A stretch of 64,000 bases of DNA from Sanguibacter keddieii DSM 10542. Its GTDB lineage: Bacteria > Actinomycetota > Actinomycetes > Actinomycetales > Cellulomonadaceae. Numbering within the stretch: position 1 is the first letter of the stretch; each line of letters opens with the position of its first letter. A model generated the notes under the pieces. That model saw only the letters and a list, made by a program, of their open reading frames with translations. It did not search any database and had not been told where the DNA came from. The stretch is from the NCBI RefSeq assembly GCF_000024925.1, contig NC_013521.1, forward strand, positions 992,001 through 1,056,000, given 5' to 3'. Positions 43,273 to 51,681 of the stretch are shown here, one piece after another. The translations under genes and the position numbers were made by a program.

Positions 43273-43370
43273 AGGCCTCCCTCCCCGCCCCACAGGTGGC
43301 GCCCAGACTCGCGCCGCGCCGCGACCGCCGCCGCCAGACGGCAGGCGGTTGAGGCACTATGGACGACGGT

Positions 43371-46300
43371 ATGACAACTCTGACCCCCACCACCCCGGCG
43401 AGCCTGCCCGCGGACCGCACCCCTGCCGGTGCCGTGACCGCGATCCTCGTCACCCGCGGGACGACCCCCTACCTCGACGCCTCCCTCCGCGCCGTGCTGG
43501 CCGTCGACCGTGCTCCGGCCCGCGTGGTGGTCGCCGACGCCTCGGAGGACTCGAGCGCGCAGGTCGCGCCGGACCTCGCCGACCGGGTGGTGCTGCACCG
43601 CGTCCCCGGTGCCCGGTCCTTCGGCACCGCGGTCACCGCCGTGGTCGACGACCTCTCGGTCACGAGCACCTGGCTCTGGCTGTTCCACGACGACTCCGCC
43701 CCCGAGCCGCAGGCCCTCGAGCACCTGCTGCGCGCCCTCGAGCACACGAGCAACGTGGCCGTCGCCGGGGCCAAGCAGGTCCGCTGGGGCGCCCCGGACG
43801 AGCTCCTCGAGGTCGGGTACACCGTCTCGCGGAGCGGTCGCCGGATGACGGGCGTCGAGGACGGCGAGCTCGAGCAGGGGCAGCACGACTCGCGCGACGA
43901 CGTCCTCGCCGTCGGCCTCACGGGAGCCCTCGTCCGCACCGCGGTGTGGGTGGAGCTGCGCGGCACCGACCCCACCTACGGCGTCTTCGGCGACAGCCTC
44001 GACCTCGGCTACCGCGCCCGTCGCGCCGGGCACCGCGTGGTCGTCGTCCCCGCGGCGGTGGTCCACCACGCCCGCGCCTCGCTCACGGGGGAGCGCACCC
44101 GCCCTGAGGGGCCGGAGACCACCCCGGACGGTCTGGTGGTCGGCGACCCGTCCTTCGGACCGCGCCTGCGGTCGCAGCTGTTCTTCCTCGCCTCGACCAT
44201 GCCGCTCGTGCTCCTGCCCTTCTTCATGGTGCTCGCCGTCGTGGCCGGTCCGGTCCGTGCCCTCTACCGGATCGCCGTGAAGCAGCCCGCCCAGGCCCTC
44301 GACGAGATCTGGGCGCCGCTGTGGCTCGTCGCCCGCACCGGGCGGACGGTGCGCGCCCGGACGGTCGCAGCCCGGACCAGCACGGTCCCGCGGCGCCTCC
44401 TCGCCCCGCTCCTCGCGACCACCCGCGACGTCGTCACCGCGCACCAGGACCGCCGGCTCGCCGCGCGGGCACGGCGTCGTGCCCTGCACCGCACCGACGA
44501 CCTCGACCGCGCCGAGATCCGCCAGACGGGTCGCCGCCGACGCCTGACCCTCCTCGGCCTCGTGCTCGCCCTCTCCGTCGTGACGCTGGTCGCGCTCGGC
44601 CCCGTGGTCGCCACCCTCACCAGCACCGGTCGCGCCGTCGGCGGCGCGCTGCTGCCGGCCCGCGGCGGGTGGTCCGACCTCTGGCAGGCCATCTCCGGCG
44701 GCTGGGTCCGCGACGGCCTCGGCGCGTCCGCCCCGGCCGACCCCCTGCTCACCGCCCTCGCGCCGGTCACCGCCCTCACCGGCGGAGATCTCCAGCTCGC
44801 GGTCAACCTCGTGGTCGTCGCAGGGCTCGTCCTCTCCGGCCTCGGGGCCTGGTTCGCCGCCGGCGTCGTGACCCGCTCGCTCACGCTGCGCGCCTGGGCC
44901 GTGCTCGTCTGGACCGCGGCACCGACCCTCCTCGCCGCCGTCGGGCAGGGACGCCTCGGGGCGATCCTCGCCCACGCCGCCCTCCCGTGGTTCGCCCTCG
45001 CACTCGTCCGGGCGCTCGGGCTCCAGCGCACCGACGTGTGGGGACGCCTGCGCATGCGCTCGCAGGCACGCGCGGACCAGCGCTTCCAGGACCGTGAGCG
45101 CGAGCGGGCCGCCGCGCGCGAGGTACAGGCTGCGCTCGCCCAGGGCGAGCCCGTGGGCGGCACGCTGGTCGACGCCGCTGCCGACGGTGCTGCTGACAGC
45201 GACGCAGGTGCCGACGCCTCCGACCCGGACGGCACGGCTGCCCGTGCGTCGGCCGACGCAGCCGCCGCCCCGGTCGCGGGCGTCACCGTGGTCTCCGACG
45301 ACGACTACGACGACGACCTCGCCGCGGACGACGACGGCACAGGTACGTCGGTCGACGCCGCACCGCGTCCCGCGTCGTCGGCGCCCGGCGCTCCCGTCCG
45401 CGGGTCGCTCGCAGCCCTCGGCGCAGCGGCGCTGCTCTGCGCCGTGGTCGTGGCCGGCGCCCCGGTCCTCATGCTCCCGCTCGTCGTGGCGCTAGTCGCC
45501 GTGGCCGTCGCGGTGCCTCGTCACCGTGCGCCGCTGCTCCTCGTCCCGCTGCCCGCGCTCACCATCCTCGGGCCGCTGGTGGTCCGCGCCGTGGTGACCT
45601 GGGACAACGGCGGCTGGCGGATCCTGCTCGGCGACCCCGGGCTCGCGACGGGCTCCGACGCCCCGGTCGCCTGGCAGCAGCTCCTCGGGTTCCCCGACAC
45701 GGTCCGTCCGTGGTTCGAGGCCGAGGGTGCCTGGGGCGAGGTCTGGCGCTACGCGCCGGGCCTGCTAGGCGGGCTGCTCGTGGTCACGGCGCTCGTCGGT
45801 CTGCTGCGTGCCGGTGGGCGCGGCACCGCGGCCCGTGTCGGCTGGGCCGTCGCTGCGACCGGTCTGGCGACCGCGCTCGTCTCGGGCGCCACGGTCGTCG
45901 CCTCCGGGGTCGACGGGCCGGTGACCGGCTGGGCCGGTGCCGGGCTCTCCCTCATGACGCTCGGCCTGCTCTCCGCCGGGCTGCTCGGCCTCGACGGCCT
46001 GGGTGAGAAGGCCGTGACGCACACCTTCGGCTGGCGCCAGGTGGCGGTGGGGACGCTCGCCGCCGTCCTCGCCTGCGTGCCCGTCGGCGGCCTGGCCGCG
46101 TGGACCGTCCAGGCGCGCGGCGAGGACAGCCCGGTCGAGGTCCAGGCGCTCGACCGCGCGATCGTGCCCGCCGTGGGCCAGCAGATGCAGACCTCCGGGC
46201 GGCAGGCCCGTGTGCTCGCCCTGCAGACCGGCCCGGACGGCACGGTCGACTACCAGCTCTTGCACGACGACGGTCCGCAGCTCGTCGACTCCTCCGTGGT

Positions 46301-46919
46301 GGTCGACGTGGCGCGCCTGGGCACGCGCCCCGACGACCTCGCGGTCCCGGTCGCGCAGCTCTCGGCCGGCCTCGACGGCGACCAGGTGGACGTCCTCGCC
46401 GAGCTCGGCGTCGGCGCCGTCCTGGTGCCCCCGTCCGAGGACCTCGCGCGGGCCGAGCTCGTGAGCCGCGTCGACACGGTCGCCGGCCTCGAGCGCATCA
46501 CCGAGAACGAGTCGGGCACCATCTGGCGCGTGGCCCCGGTCGGCTCGGCCGACCCCGCCCTGCAGCCCGGGTGGGCCGACCTCTACGAGCCCGACGAGGG
46601 CGGCACGCTGGTCCCCGTCGGCGTGCTCGCGGCGACGCCGCTGCGGGTCGACGTGCAGGTGCCGGCCGGTGCGCCGGGCCGTGTGGTGGTCCTCGCGGAG
46701 AACGACGCGCCAGGCTGGCGCGCGACCCTCGACGGCAGGTCCTTGCGGTCCGTCGGCGACGAGCAGCCCACCTTCGAGATCGGCGCAGACGGCGGCCACC
46801 TGGTGGTGGCCTACGAGCGCGCGAGCCGTGCACCCTGGCTGGTCCTGCAGGGCACGGTCCTCGTGGTCTTCGTGCTGCTCGCCCTCCCGGTCCGTCGCCG
46901 TCGAGGAGGAGCCCGATGA
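43371..46919 (+). CDS. Giant membrane protein: GT2 domain fused to a multi-helix GT-C-like region
   Basis: About 1182 residues. Residues 15-250 are a GT2 domain (VTAILVTRGTTPYLDASL, WLFHDDSAPEPQAL as the DXD region, DSLDLGYRARRAGHRV). Membrane helices begin near residue 275 and continue with interruptions to about 900. A long acidic Ala/Asp loop (residues about 590-670, with DDDYDDDLAADDDG) sits between helices. The last 240 residues are an outside domain (VVLAENDAPGWRATLDGRSL) followed by one helix. ATG 43371 was chosen because CACTAT lies ten bases before it; ATG 43359 is the alternative. It overlaps the DUF5719 gene (ATGA). The order whiB, this gene, DUF5719 is conserved in actinobacteria; a role in envelope glycosylation is inferred. 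Confidence 0.82.
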   Translation: MTTLTPTTPASLPADRTPAGAVTAILVTRGTTPYLDASLRAVLAVDRAPARVVVADASEDSSAQVAPDLADRVVLHRVPGARSFGTAVTAVVDDLSVTSTWLWLFHDDSAPEPQALEHLLRALEHTSNVAVAGAKQVRWGAPDELLEVGYTVSRSGRRMTGVEDGELEQGQHDSRDDVLAVGLTGALVRTAVWVELRGTDPTYGVFGDSLDLGYRARRAGHRVVVVPAAVVHHARASLTGERTRPEGPETTPDGLVVGDPSFGPRLRSQLFFLASTMPLVLLPFFMVLAVVAGPVRALYRIAVKQPAQALDEIWAPLWLVARTGRTVRARTVAARTSTVPRRLLAPLLATTRDVVTAHQDRRLAARARRRALHRTDDLDRAEIRQTGRRRRLTLLGLVLALSVVTLVALGPVVATLTSTGRAVGGALLPARGGWSDLWQAISGGWVRDGLGASAPADPLLTALAPVTALTGGDLQLAVNLVVVAGLVLSGLGAWFAAGVVTRSLTLRAWAVLVWTAAPTLLAAVGQGRLGAILAHAALPWFALALVRALGLQRTDVWGRLRMRSQARADQRFQDRERERAAAREVQAALAQGEPVGGTLVDAAADGAADSDAGADASDPDGTAARASADAAAAPVAGVTVVSDDDYDDDLAADDDGTGTSVDAAPRPASSAPGAPVRGSLAALGAAALLCAVVVAGAPVLMLPLVVALVAVAVAVPRHRAPLLLVPLPALTILGPLVVRAVVTWDNGGWRILLGDPGLATGSDAPVAWQQLLGFPDTVRPWFEAEGAWGEVWRYAPGLLGGLLVVTALVGLLRAGGRGTAARVGWAVAATGLATALVSGATVVASGVDGPVTGWAGAGLSLMTLGLLSAGLLGLDGLGEKAVTHTFGWRQVAVGTLAAVLACVPVGGLAAWTVQARGEDSPVEVQALDRAIVPAVGQQMQTSGRQARVLALQTGPDGTVDYQLLHDDGPQLVDSSVVVDVARLGTRPDDLAVPVAQLSAGLDGDQVDVLAELGVGAVLVPPSEDLARAELVSRVDTVAGLERITENESGTIWRVAPVGSADPALQPGWADLYEPDEGGTLVPVGVLAATPLRVDVQVPAGAPGRVVVLAENDAPGWRATLDGRSLRSVGDEQPTFEIGADGGHLVVAYERASRAPWLVLQGTVLVVFVLLALPVRRRRGGAR

Positions 46920-48640
46920 CCGCCGCCCGTCCGTCCACCCCGCGCCGTGCCATCGGAAGTACCGGCAGCCGGCGCGACCGCCGCCGCTCCGTGGCCCGGG
47001 CCGTCGTCGTCTCCCTCGTGGTGGTGGGCGCCACCGGTGCCCTCGCTGCCTACGGCGACGACCTCGTCCCGAGCGGCACCCTCGCCGCGCCGGCGGGCGA
47101 GGCCGTCGCGATCGAGGCGCGGTCCACGGTCGCCGTGTGCCCGGGTCCCGTGGTGCTCGCCGACCCGGGGTCGACCGCCGACGCCGAGTTCGGCTCGACC
47201 CCCGACGAGACGCTCACCTCCCTCCAGGTCGCCGCCTTCGGGGCCGCGACCACCTCCGTGCTGGTGCCGCTCGGGCCCGACGCCGGCTCCGGCGAGCAGC
47301 GCACCGTGCAGGGCTCCGACCCGAGCGCCTACGCGGTCGCCGACCAGGGCCCCCGGTCCGAGGTGCTGCGCTCGACGACCGCTGCGGGGGACACCTCCGA
47401 CGCCGCGGCGAGCACGTCGTCGGCCACGGCGTCGGGCGACCTGCGCGGCCTCGCCGCCGCGAGCTGCGCGGCCCCGGGCGTCGACCAGTGGCTGGTCGGC
47501 GGCGGCACCGAGCTCGGCTCGAGCACGCGGCTGGTGCTCTCCAACCCGAGCCGGACGCCGGCGACCGTGACGATCTCGCTGTGGGGTCCCTCCGGCGCCC
47601 TCGACCCGGCAGGCCCGACCACCTACCTCGTCCCCCCGGGCGAGGAGGTCTCGACCCTCGTCGAGGGGCTCGCCGCCCAGCAGCGCGGCCTCGTGGTGCG
47701 AGCGACCTCCGCCGGTGCCCTCGTCACCGCGACGCTCCAGCACTCCGTCCTCGAGGGCCTCACCGCGCGCGGCGTCGACCTCGTGGTCCCGGGCGACGCC
47801 CCCGCGACGGCGCAGGTGGTCACCGGGGTGAGCGTCGAGGCCTCCGAGATCGGCGACCCGGACGTCGCGTCGGTGCGGCTGCTCGCGCCCGACGAGGGCG
47901 GGACGGCGACGCTGCTCGTCCTCGGCGAGGACGGCCAGCGGGTGCTGCGCGGCGCGCAGACGACGGAGCTCGTGGCCGGCACGGTGACCGACGTGAGCCT
48001 GTCCGGCCTGCCCGCGGGGAGCTACTCCGTGGTGGTCCAGGCCGAGGTCCCGGTGGTCGCCGGGGCGGTGGCCACCTCGACCGGCGAGGCCGACGACGAC
48101 GAGCCCCTGCTGGGGACGCCCGTGGACCGCACCTGGGTGGCCTCGCACCGCACGACGTCGACGGCGCCGAGCAGCGCCGTGCTGCCCGAGGGCACGCAGG
48201 GCACCGTGACGCTCGTCGCCCTCCCGGCAGACCTCGACGGCACGACGGACCTCGCGGGGCCCGTGCCGATCGTGTACGACGAGGAGAGCGGCGAGGACGC
48301 AGAGAGCGCCGAGGACTCCGCTGGCCCCTGGGCGCCGGCCGCGCTCGGGACCCTCGAGGTCTACGGGACCGACGGGACCCTGCTGGGCAGCAGCCCCGTC
48401 GAGCTCGCGACCGGCCAGACGACGAGCGTCGAGATCGAGAGCCTCTCCGACGACGAGCAGGTCGGCGCGGTGCGGTTCGTGCCGACGGCCGGGGCCCCGT
48501 CGACCGTCGAGTGGAGCCTCACGGCGCGGGCAGACGCGATCAGCGGCTCGATCACCACGCTGCAGCCGACCGCCCCGCCCGCTGCGCAGGACGCGCTCGT
48601 GGTCCGACGGTCGCAGACCGTCGGTCTGCCCAACGGCTGA
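46916..48640 (+). CDS. DUF5719 family secreted or membrane-anchored protein
   Basis: A 574-residue protein with an Arg-rich cytoplasmic start and one N-terminal hydrophobic segment (ARAVVVSLVVVGATGALAAYG) acting as signal anchor. The rest is outside and beta-rich. VDQWLVGGGTELGSSTRLVLSNPSRTPATVTISLWG is the DUF5719 core, made of repeated beta-sandwich units. An acidic Ser/Glu/Asp stretch follows about residue 460. No catalytic motif is visible. It starts inside the stop of the giant GT2 protein with GAGGAGG ahead, so the two are likely to work together at the envelope. Confidence 0.82.
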   Translation: MTAARPSTPRRAIGSTGSRRDRRRSVARAVVVSLVVVGATGALAAYGDDLVPSGTLAAPAGEAVAIEARSTVAVCPGPVVLADPGSTADAEFGSTPDETLTSLQVAAFGAATTSVLVPLGPDAGSGEQRTVQGSDPSAYAVADQGPRSEVLRSTTAAGDTSDAAASTSSATASGDLRGLAAASCAAPGVDQWLVGGGTELGSSTRLVLSNPSRTPATVTISLWGPSGALDPAGPTTYLVPPGEEVSTLVEGLAAQQRGLVVRATSAGALVTATLQHSVLEGLTARGVDLVVPGDAPATAQVVTGVSVEASEIGDPDVASVRLLAPDEGGTATLLVLGEDGQRVLRGAQTTELVAGTVTDVSLSGLPAGSYSVVVQAEVPVVAGAVATSTGEADDDEPLLGTPVDRTWVASHRTTSTAPSSAVLPEGTQGTVTLVALPADLDGTTDLAGPVPIVYDEESGEDAESAEDSAGPWAPAALGTLEVYGTDGTLLGSSPVELATGQTTSVEIESLSDDEQVGAVRFVPTAGAPSTVEWSLTARADAISGSITTLQPTAPPAAQDALVVRRSQTVGLPNG

Positions 48641-48656
48641 GCGAGGTCAGCGGCGG

Positions 48657-49103
48657 TCAGTCGATCTCGCGGTAGTGCGGGTCGATCTCGTCGGGACGGC
48701 GTCCCAGCATGTGCGCGACCTGCTCCACGAGGACGTCGCGGACGAGGTCGACGAGGTCTCCGGCGTCGGCCGCGCGGGACTCGACCGGGCGGCGGTACAC
48801 GAGGATGCGGTCCGGCTGGCCCGACTCGGCCGGGAAGTACCGGCCCATCGGCACGCCGCCGTGCTCCCACGGGGCGGGGTCGGACGGCGGGACGTCCTCG
48901 ACGGCGAACTCGGTGCCGGCCAGCTCGCGGCCCCAGGCGGCCTCGAGCCGCTGGACCGTGGCGAGCACGTGCTCGTCGAACCTCTCGGCCCGGGTGCGGT
49001 GGGCGGGGACCGACATCGGCAGCAGCGGCCCGCGCATCCCGCGGCCGCGACGGTCGCGTCGGCTGCCGCGCACGGAGGGGCTGGACGGGACGAGATCACG
49101 CAT
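48657..49103 (-). CDS. Metallopeptidase-like (zincin-fold) protein lacking HExxH
   Basis: A 148-residue protein of the actinobacterial metallopeptidase family usually found beside DUF3499 genes. FDEHVLATVQRLEAAWGRELAGTEFAVEDVPP and RILVYRRPVE match the family. The position of the zinc helix, however, reads VEQVAHMLGRRPDEID: the second His and Asp are kept but the first His-Glu pair is replaced, so zinc catalysis is doubtful. The N-terminal 30 residues are Arg-rich. ATG 49103 was chosen because TAGGGT ends seven bases before it; the frame also opens at GTG 49112. It is convergent with the DUF5719 gene and divergent from the DUF3499 gene. Confidence 0.75.
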   Translation of the reverse strand: MRDLVPSSPSVRGSRRDRRGRGMRGPLLPMSVPAHRTRAERFDEHVLATVQRLEAAWGRELAGTEFAVEDVPPSDPAPWEHGGVPMGRYFPAESGQPDRILVYRRPVESRAADAGDLVDLVRDVLVEQVAHMLGRRPDEIDPHYREID

Positions 49104-49110
49104 GCGCCCC

Positions 49111-49116
49111 ACCCTA
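49111..49116 (-). promoter_or_regulatory. Putative -10 box TAGGGT, leaderless start of the metallopeptidase-like gene
   Basis: TAGGGT on the minus strand is separated by seven bases from ATG 49103. Confidence 0.5.
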
Positions 49117-49197
49117 GCCGTCCCCTGACGGACGTCGCGCGGGTCACGTCGAGGTCACGACCGGCGTGTGAGGGACGGCGTGCAGGTTCTGGGGAGG

Positions 49198-49203
49198 TAC
49201 GGT
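49198..49203 (+). promoter_or_regulatory. Putative -10 box TACGGT, leaderless start of the DUF3499 gene
   Basis: TACGGT fits TANNNT and is followed by six bases and the GTG start at 49210. Confidence 0.45.
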
Positions 49204-49209
49204 CTGCGA

Positions 49210-49566
49210 GTGATCTCAGTACGCCAATGCTCCCGAACCGCCTGCGCGCGACCCGCAGTGGCGACCCTCACCTACGTGTACTCGGACTCGACCGCCGTCC
49301 TCGGCCCGCTCGCGCACATGGCGGAGCCGCACAGCTACGACCTCTGCGAGACGCACTCCGAGCGGCTGACCGCCCCCCGCGGGTGGGAGGTCGTCCGGCT
49401 CGCCCCCGCGTACGTCGAGCAGGGCCCGACGCCCGACGACCTCACCGCGCTCGCCGAGGCCGTCCGTGAGGCCGGCCGCCCCAAGCACCTCGCCGACCCC
49501 GAGCCCGTGCAGACCGGTGAGGTCGCACGGCGCGGGCACCTGCGCATCCTGCGCGGCGAGGGCTGA
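49210..49566 (+). CDS. DUF3499 family protein
   Basis: A 118-residue actinobacterial protein. VRQCSRTACARPAVATLTYVYSDSTAVLGPLA and HSYDLCETHSERLTAPRGWEVVRL are the family signature. Cysteines in C-x4-C and C-x2-H pairs suggest a zinc site. Function unknown; it is nearly always near manB and whiB. The GTG at 49210 puts the conserved region close to the N-terminus and agrees with the leaderless -10 box. The zinc-ribbon gene follows after six bases. Confidence 0.88.
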   Translation: MISVRQCSRTACARPAVATLTYVYSDSTAVLGPLAHMAEPHSYDLCETHSERLTAPRGWEVVRLAPAYVEQGPTPDDLTALAEAVREAGRPKHLADPEPVQTGEVARRGHLRILRGEG

Positions 49567-49572
49567 CTTCTC

Positions 49573-49848
49573 ATGGCTGACGCGGCAGGTCCCGGCGCGC
49601 CCCGGCGACGTCGTCGGGCGAGCGCGCCCGACGTGCCGCTCGGCTCGCTGAGCCAGCCGCGGGTGGCCGCGCCCGGTCCGGCCACCTGCCCGGACTGCGC
49701 GTCCGCGTCCCTCACCCGCCTGTCCGTCACCGGCTCCGGGGTGCCCGCGGTGTTCCTGTCCTGCCACGACTGCGAGCGGTCCGGCTGGTACGCGGCCGAC
49801 GACGGTCGCGCCCTCGACCGGGAGTCCGTCCTGGGGTCCGGCACGTAG
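49573..49848 (+). CDS. Small zinc-ribbon protein
   Basis: A 91-residue protein. The first 40 residues are Arg/Pro-rich and probably disordered. Two CxxC pairs (CPDC and CHDC, 25 residues apart) with a terminal WYAADDGRAL strand form a likely zinc ribbon, as in small nucleic-acid-binding proteins. No family name was recognised. Its TAG stop codon is the first half of the TAGGAT -10 box proposed for manB. Confidence 0.7.
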   Translation: MADAAGPGAPRRRRRASAPDVPLGSLSQPRVAAPGPATCPDCASASLTRLSVTGSGVPAVFLSCHDCERSGWYAADDGRALDRESVLGSGT

Positions 49849-49851
49849 GAT
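49846..49851 (+). promoter_or_regulatory. Putative -10 box TAGGAT for manB, overlapping a stop codon
   Basis: TAGGAT contains the stop codon of the zinc-ribbon gene and lies eight bases before ATG 49860, consistent with a leaderless manB message. Confidence 0.48.
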
Positions 49852-49859
49852 TGGTCCTC

Positions 49860-51449
49860 ATGGACTCCCGTGACACCTCAGGCACCTCGAGCGCCGTCGA
49901 CCTCTCTGACCTCATCAAGTCGTACGACGTGCGCGGGGTCGTCCCCGAGCCCTTCAGCCCTGCTGTCGCCGAGGCGATCGGCGCGGCCTACGCCACGGTC
50001 GTGGTCATCCCGGACGCGGGCGACGCTGCTGACGCCACCCCGAGCGACCCTGCTGCGACGGCCGGGACCGGCACCCGCGCCCGGCCCACGGTCGTCGTGG
50101 GCCACGACATGCGCGACTCCGGCCCCGAGCTCGTCGAGGCCTTCACCCGTGGTCTGGTGAGCGCCGGCGTGGACGTCGTGCACATCGGCCTGTGCTCGAC
50201 CGACGGGCTCTACCACGCGTCGGGCGTGCTGCACGCGCCGGGGGCGATGTTCACCGCGAGCCACAACCCGGCGCGCTACAACGGCATCAAGCTGTGCCGG
50301 GCGGGTGCGCGCCCCGTCGGGCAGGACACCGGTCTGAGCCAGGTGCGCGAGCTCGCCGAGCAGTACCTCACCCACGGTCTGCCGGGCCCGGCGACCGAGC
50401 TCGGCCAGACGAGCGAGCGGTCGATGCTCGGCGACTACGCCGCGTTCCTGCGCGGCCTCGTCGACATCTCCGGCATCCGCCCGCTCAAGGTGGTCGTCGA
50501 CGCGGGCAACGGCATGGGCGGCTACACGGTCCCCGCCGTGCTCGAGTCCGGCGCCGGGCTGCCGGCCCTGCCGCTCGAGGTAGTGCCGCTGTACTTCGAG
50601 CTCGACGGGACCTTCCCCAACCACGAGGCCAACCCCCTCGACCCCAAGAACCTCGTCGACCTGCAGGCCGCGGTCGTCGAGCACGGTGCAGACCTCGGGC
50701 TCGCCTTCGACGGCGACGCCGACCGCTGCTTCGTGGTCGACGAGCTGGGGCAGGCCGTGAGCCCGTCGGCGATCACCGCGCTCGTCGGGCTGCGCGAGGT
50801 CGCCCGCGAGATCGCCGCGGGCCGGACGCCGACGGTGATCCACAACCTCATCACCTCGCGCGCCGTGCCGGACTTCCTCACGGCCGCGGGCGCGGAGGTC
50901 GTGCGGACCCGCGTCGGGCACTCCTTCATCAAGGCGCAGATGGCCGAGCACGACGCCGTGTTCGGCGGGGAGCACAGCGCGCACTACTACTTCCGCGACT
51001 TCTTCTTCGCCGACACCGGCATGCTCGCGGCGCTGCACGTGCTCGCGGCCCTGGGCGAGCAGCCGCACCCGCTGTCCGACCTCGCGCTCGCCTACGAGCC
51101 GTACTCGGCGAGCGGCGAGATCAACTCGACGGTCGACGACGTCCCGGCAGCGCGCGAGCGCGTCGTCGAGGCGTACGTGACCGAGCAGGGGGCCGGTCCC
51201 GTCACGGTCGACGAGCTCGACGGGCTCACCGTCTCGCACTGGGACGAGCGCCCGCGCTGGTGGTTCAACCTGCGCGCCTCGAACACCGAGCCGCTGCTGC
51301 GCCTCAACGTCGAGGCCGAGGACGAGGACATCATGGAGAAGGTCCGCGACGACGTGCTCTCGCTCGTCCGGTCGACGGGCGCGGAGACCAGTGCCGGACA
51401 GCACGAGATCAGCAGCCAGCACGACGACACGGACGAGGTGACGGCATGA
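49860..51449 (+). CDS. manB: Phosphomannomutase / phosphoglucomutase
   Basis: A 529-residue alpha-D-phosphohexomutase that interconverts mannose-6-phosphate and mannose-1-phosphate for GDP-mannose. IKSYDVRGVVP starts domain 1, MFTASHNPARYNGIK carries the phosphorylated active-site Ser, FDGDADRCFVVD binds Mg, FGGEHSAHYYFRDFF is the sugar-binding loop of mannomutases, and RASNTEPLLRLNVEA is the phosphate loop of domain 4. An insertion rich in Ala/Thr/Asp (about residues 54-72) and a His/Gln/Asp tail are unusual additions. ATG 49860 follows the -10 box directly. The Trm112-like gene overlaps its stop. Confidence 0.95.
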   Translation: MDSRDTSGTSSAVDLSDLIKSYDVRGVVPEPFSPAVAEAIGAAYATVVVIPDAGDAADATPSDPAATAGTGTRARPTVVVGHDMRDSGPELVEAFTRGLVSAGVDVVHIGLCSTDGLYHASGVLHAPGAMFTASHNPARYNGIKLCRAGARPVGQDTGLSQVRELAEQYLTHGLPGPATELGQTSERSMLGDYAAFLRGLVDISGIRPLKVVVDAGNGMGGYTVPAVLESGAGLPALPLEVVPLYFELDGTFPNHEANPLDPKNLVDLQAAVVEHGADLGLAFDGDADRCFVVDELGQAVSPSAITALVGLREVAREIAAGRTPTVIHNLITSRAVPDFLTAAGAEVVRTRVGHSFIKAQMAEHDAVFGGEHSAHYYFRDFFFADTGMLAALHVLAALGEQPHPLSDLALAYEPYSASGEINSTVDDVPAARERVVEAYVTEQGAGPVTVDELDGLTVSHWDERPRWWFNLRASNTEPLLRLNVEAEDEDIMEKVRDDVLSLVRSTGAETSAGQHEISSQHDDTDEVTA

Positions 51450-51676
51450 CCATGCAGCAGCCCAGCACTCCTGCGGCAGGGGCGGGGAGCCCCTTCCCGA
51501 TCGACCCGTGGGTCCGCGAGATCCTGCGCTGCCCGGTGAGCGGTGCCACCCTCGTCGACGGCGTCGGGCCCGACGGCTCGCCCGAGCTCCACTCCACGGC
51601 TGAGCACCAGCCGCTCGCCTACCCCGTGCGCGAGGGCATCCCCGTGCTGCTCGTCGACGACGCGCGCAGGCTGTAG
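51446..51676 (+). CDS. Trm112 family protein
   Basis: A 76-residue protein with the Trm112 core DPWVREILRCPVSGATLVDG and YPVREGIPVLLVDDAR. In other organisms Trm112 activates methyltransferases; in actinobacteria it is regularly found after manB and its partner is not known. The usual zinc cysteines are reduced to one (RCPVSG). ATG 51446 overlaps the manB stop (ATGA); a second ATG lies two codons later. Confidence 0.85.
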   Translation: MTMQQPSTPAAGAGSPFPIDPWVREILRCPVSGATLVDGVGPDGSPELHSTAEHQPLAYPVREGIPVLLVDDARRL

Positions 51677-51681
51677 CCGGC

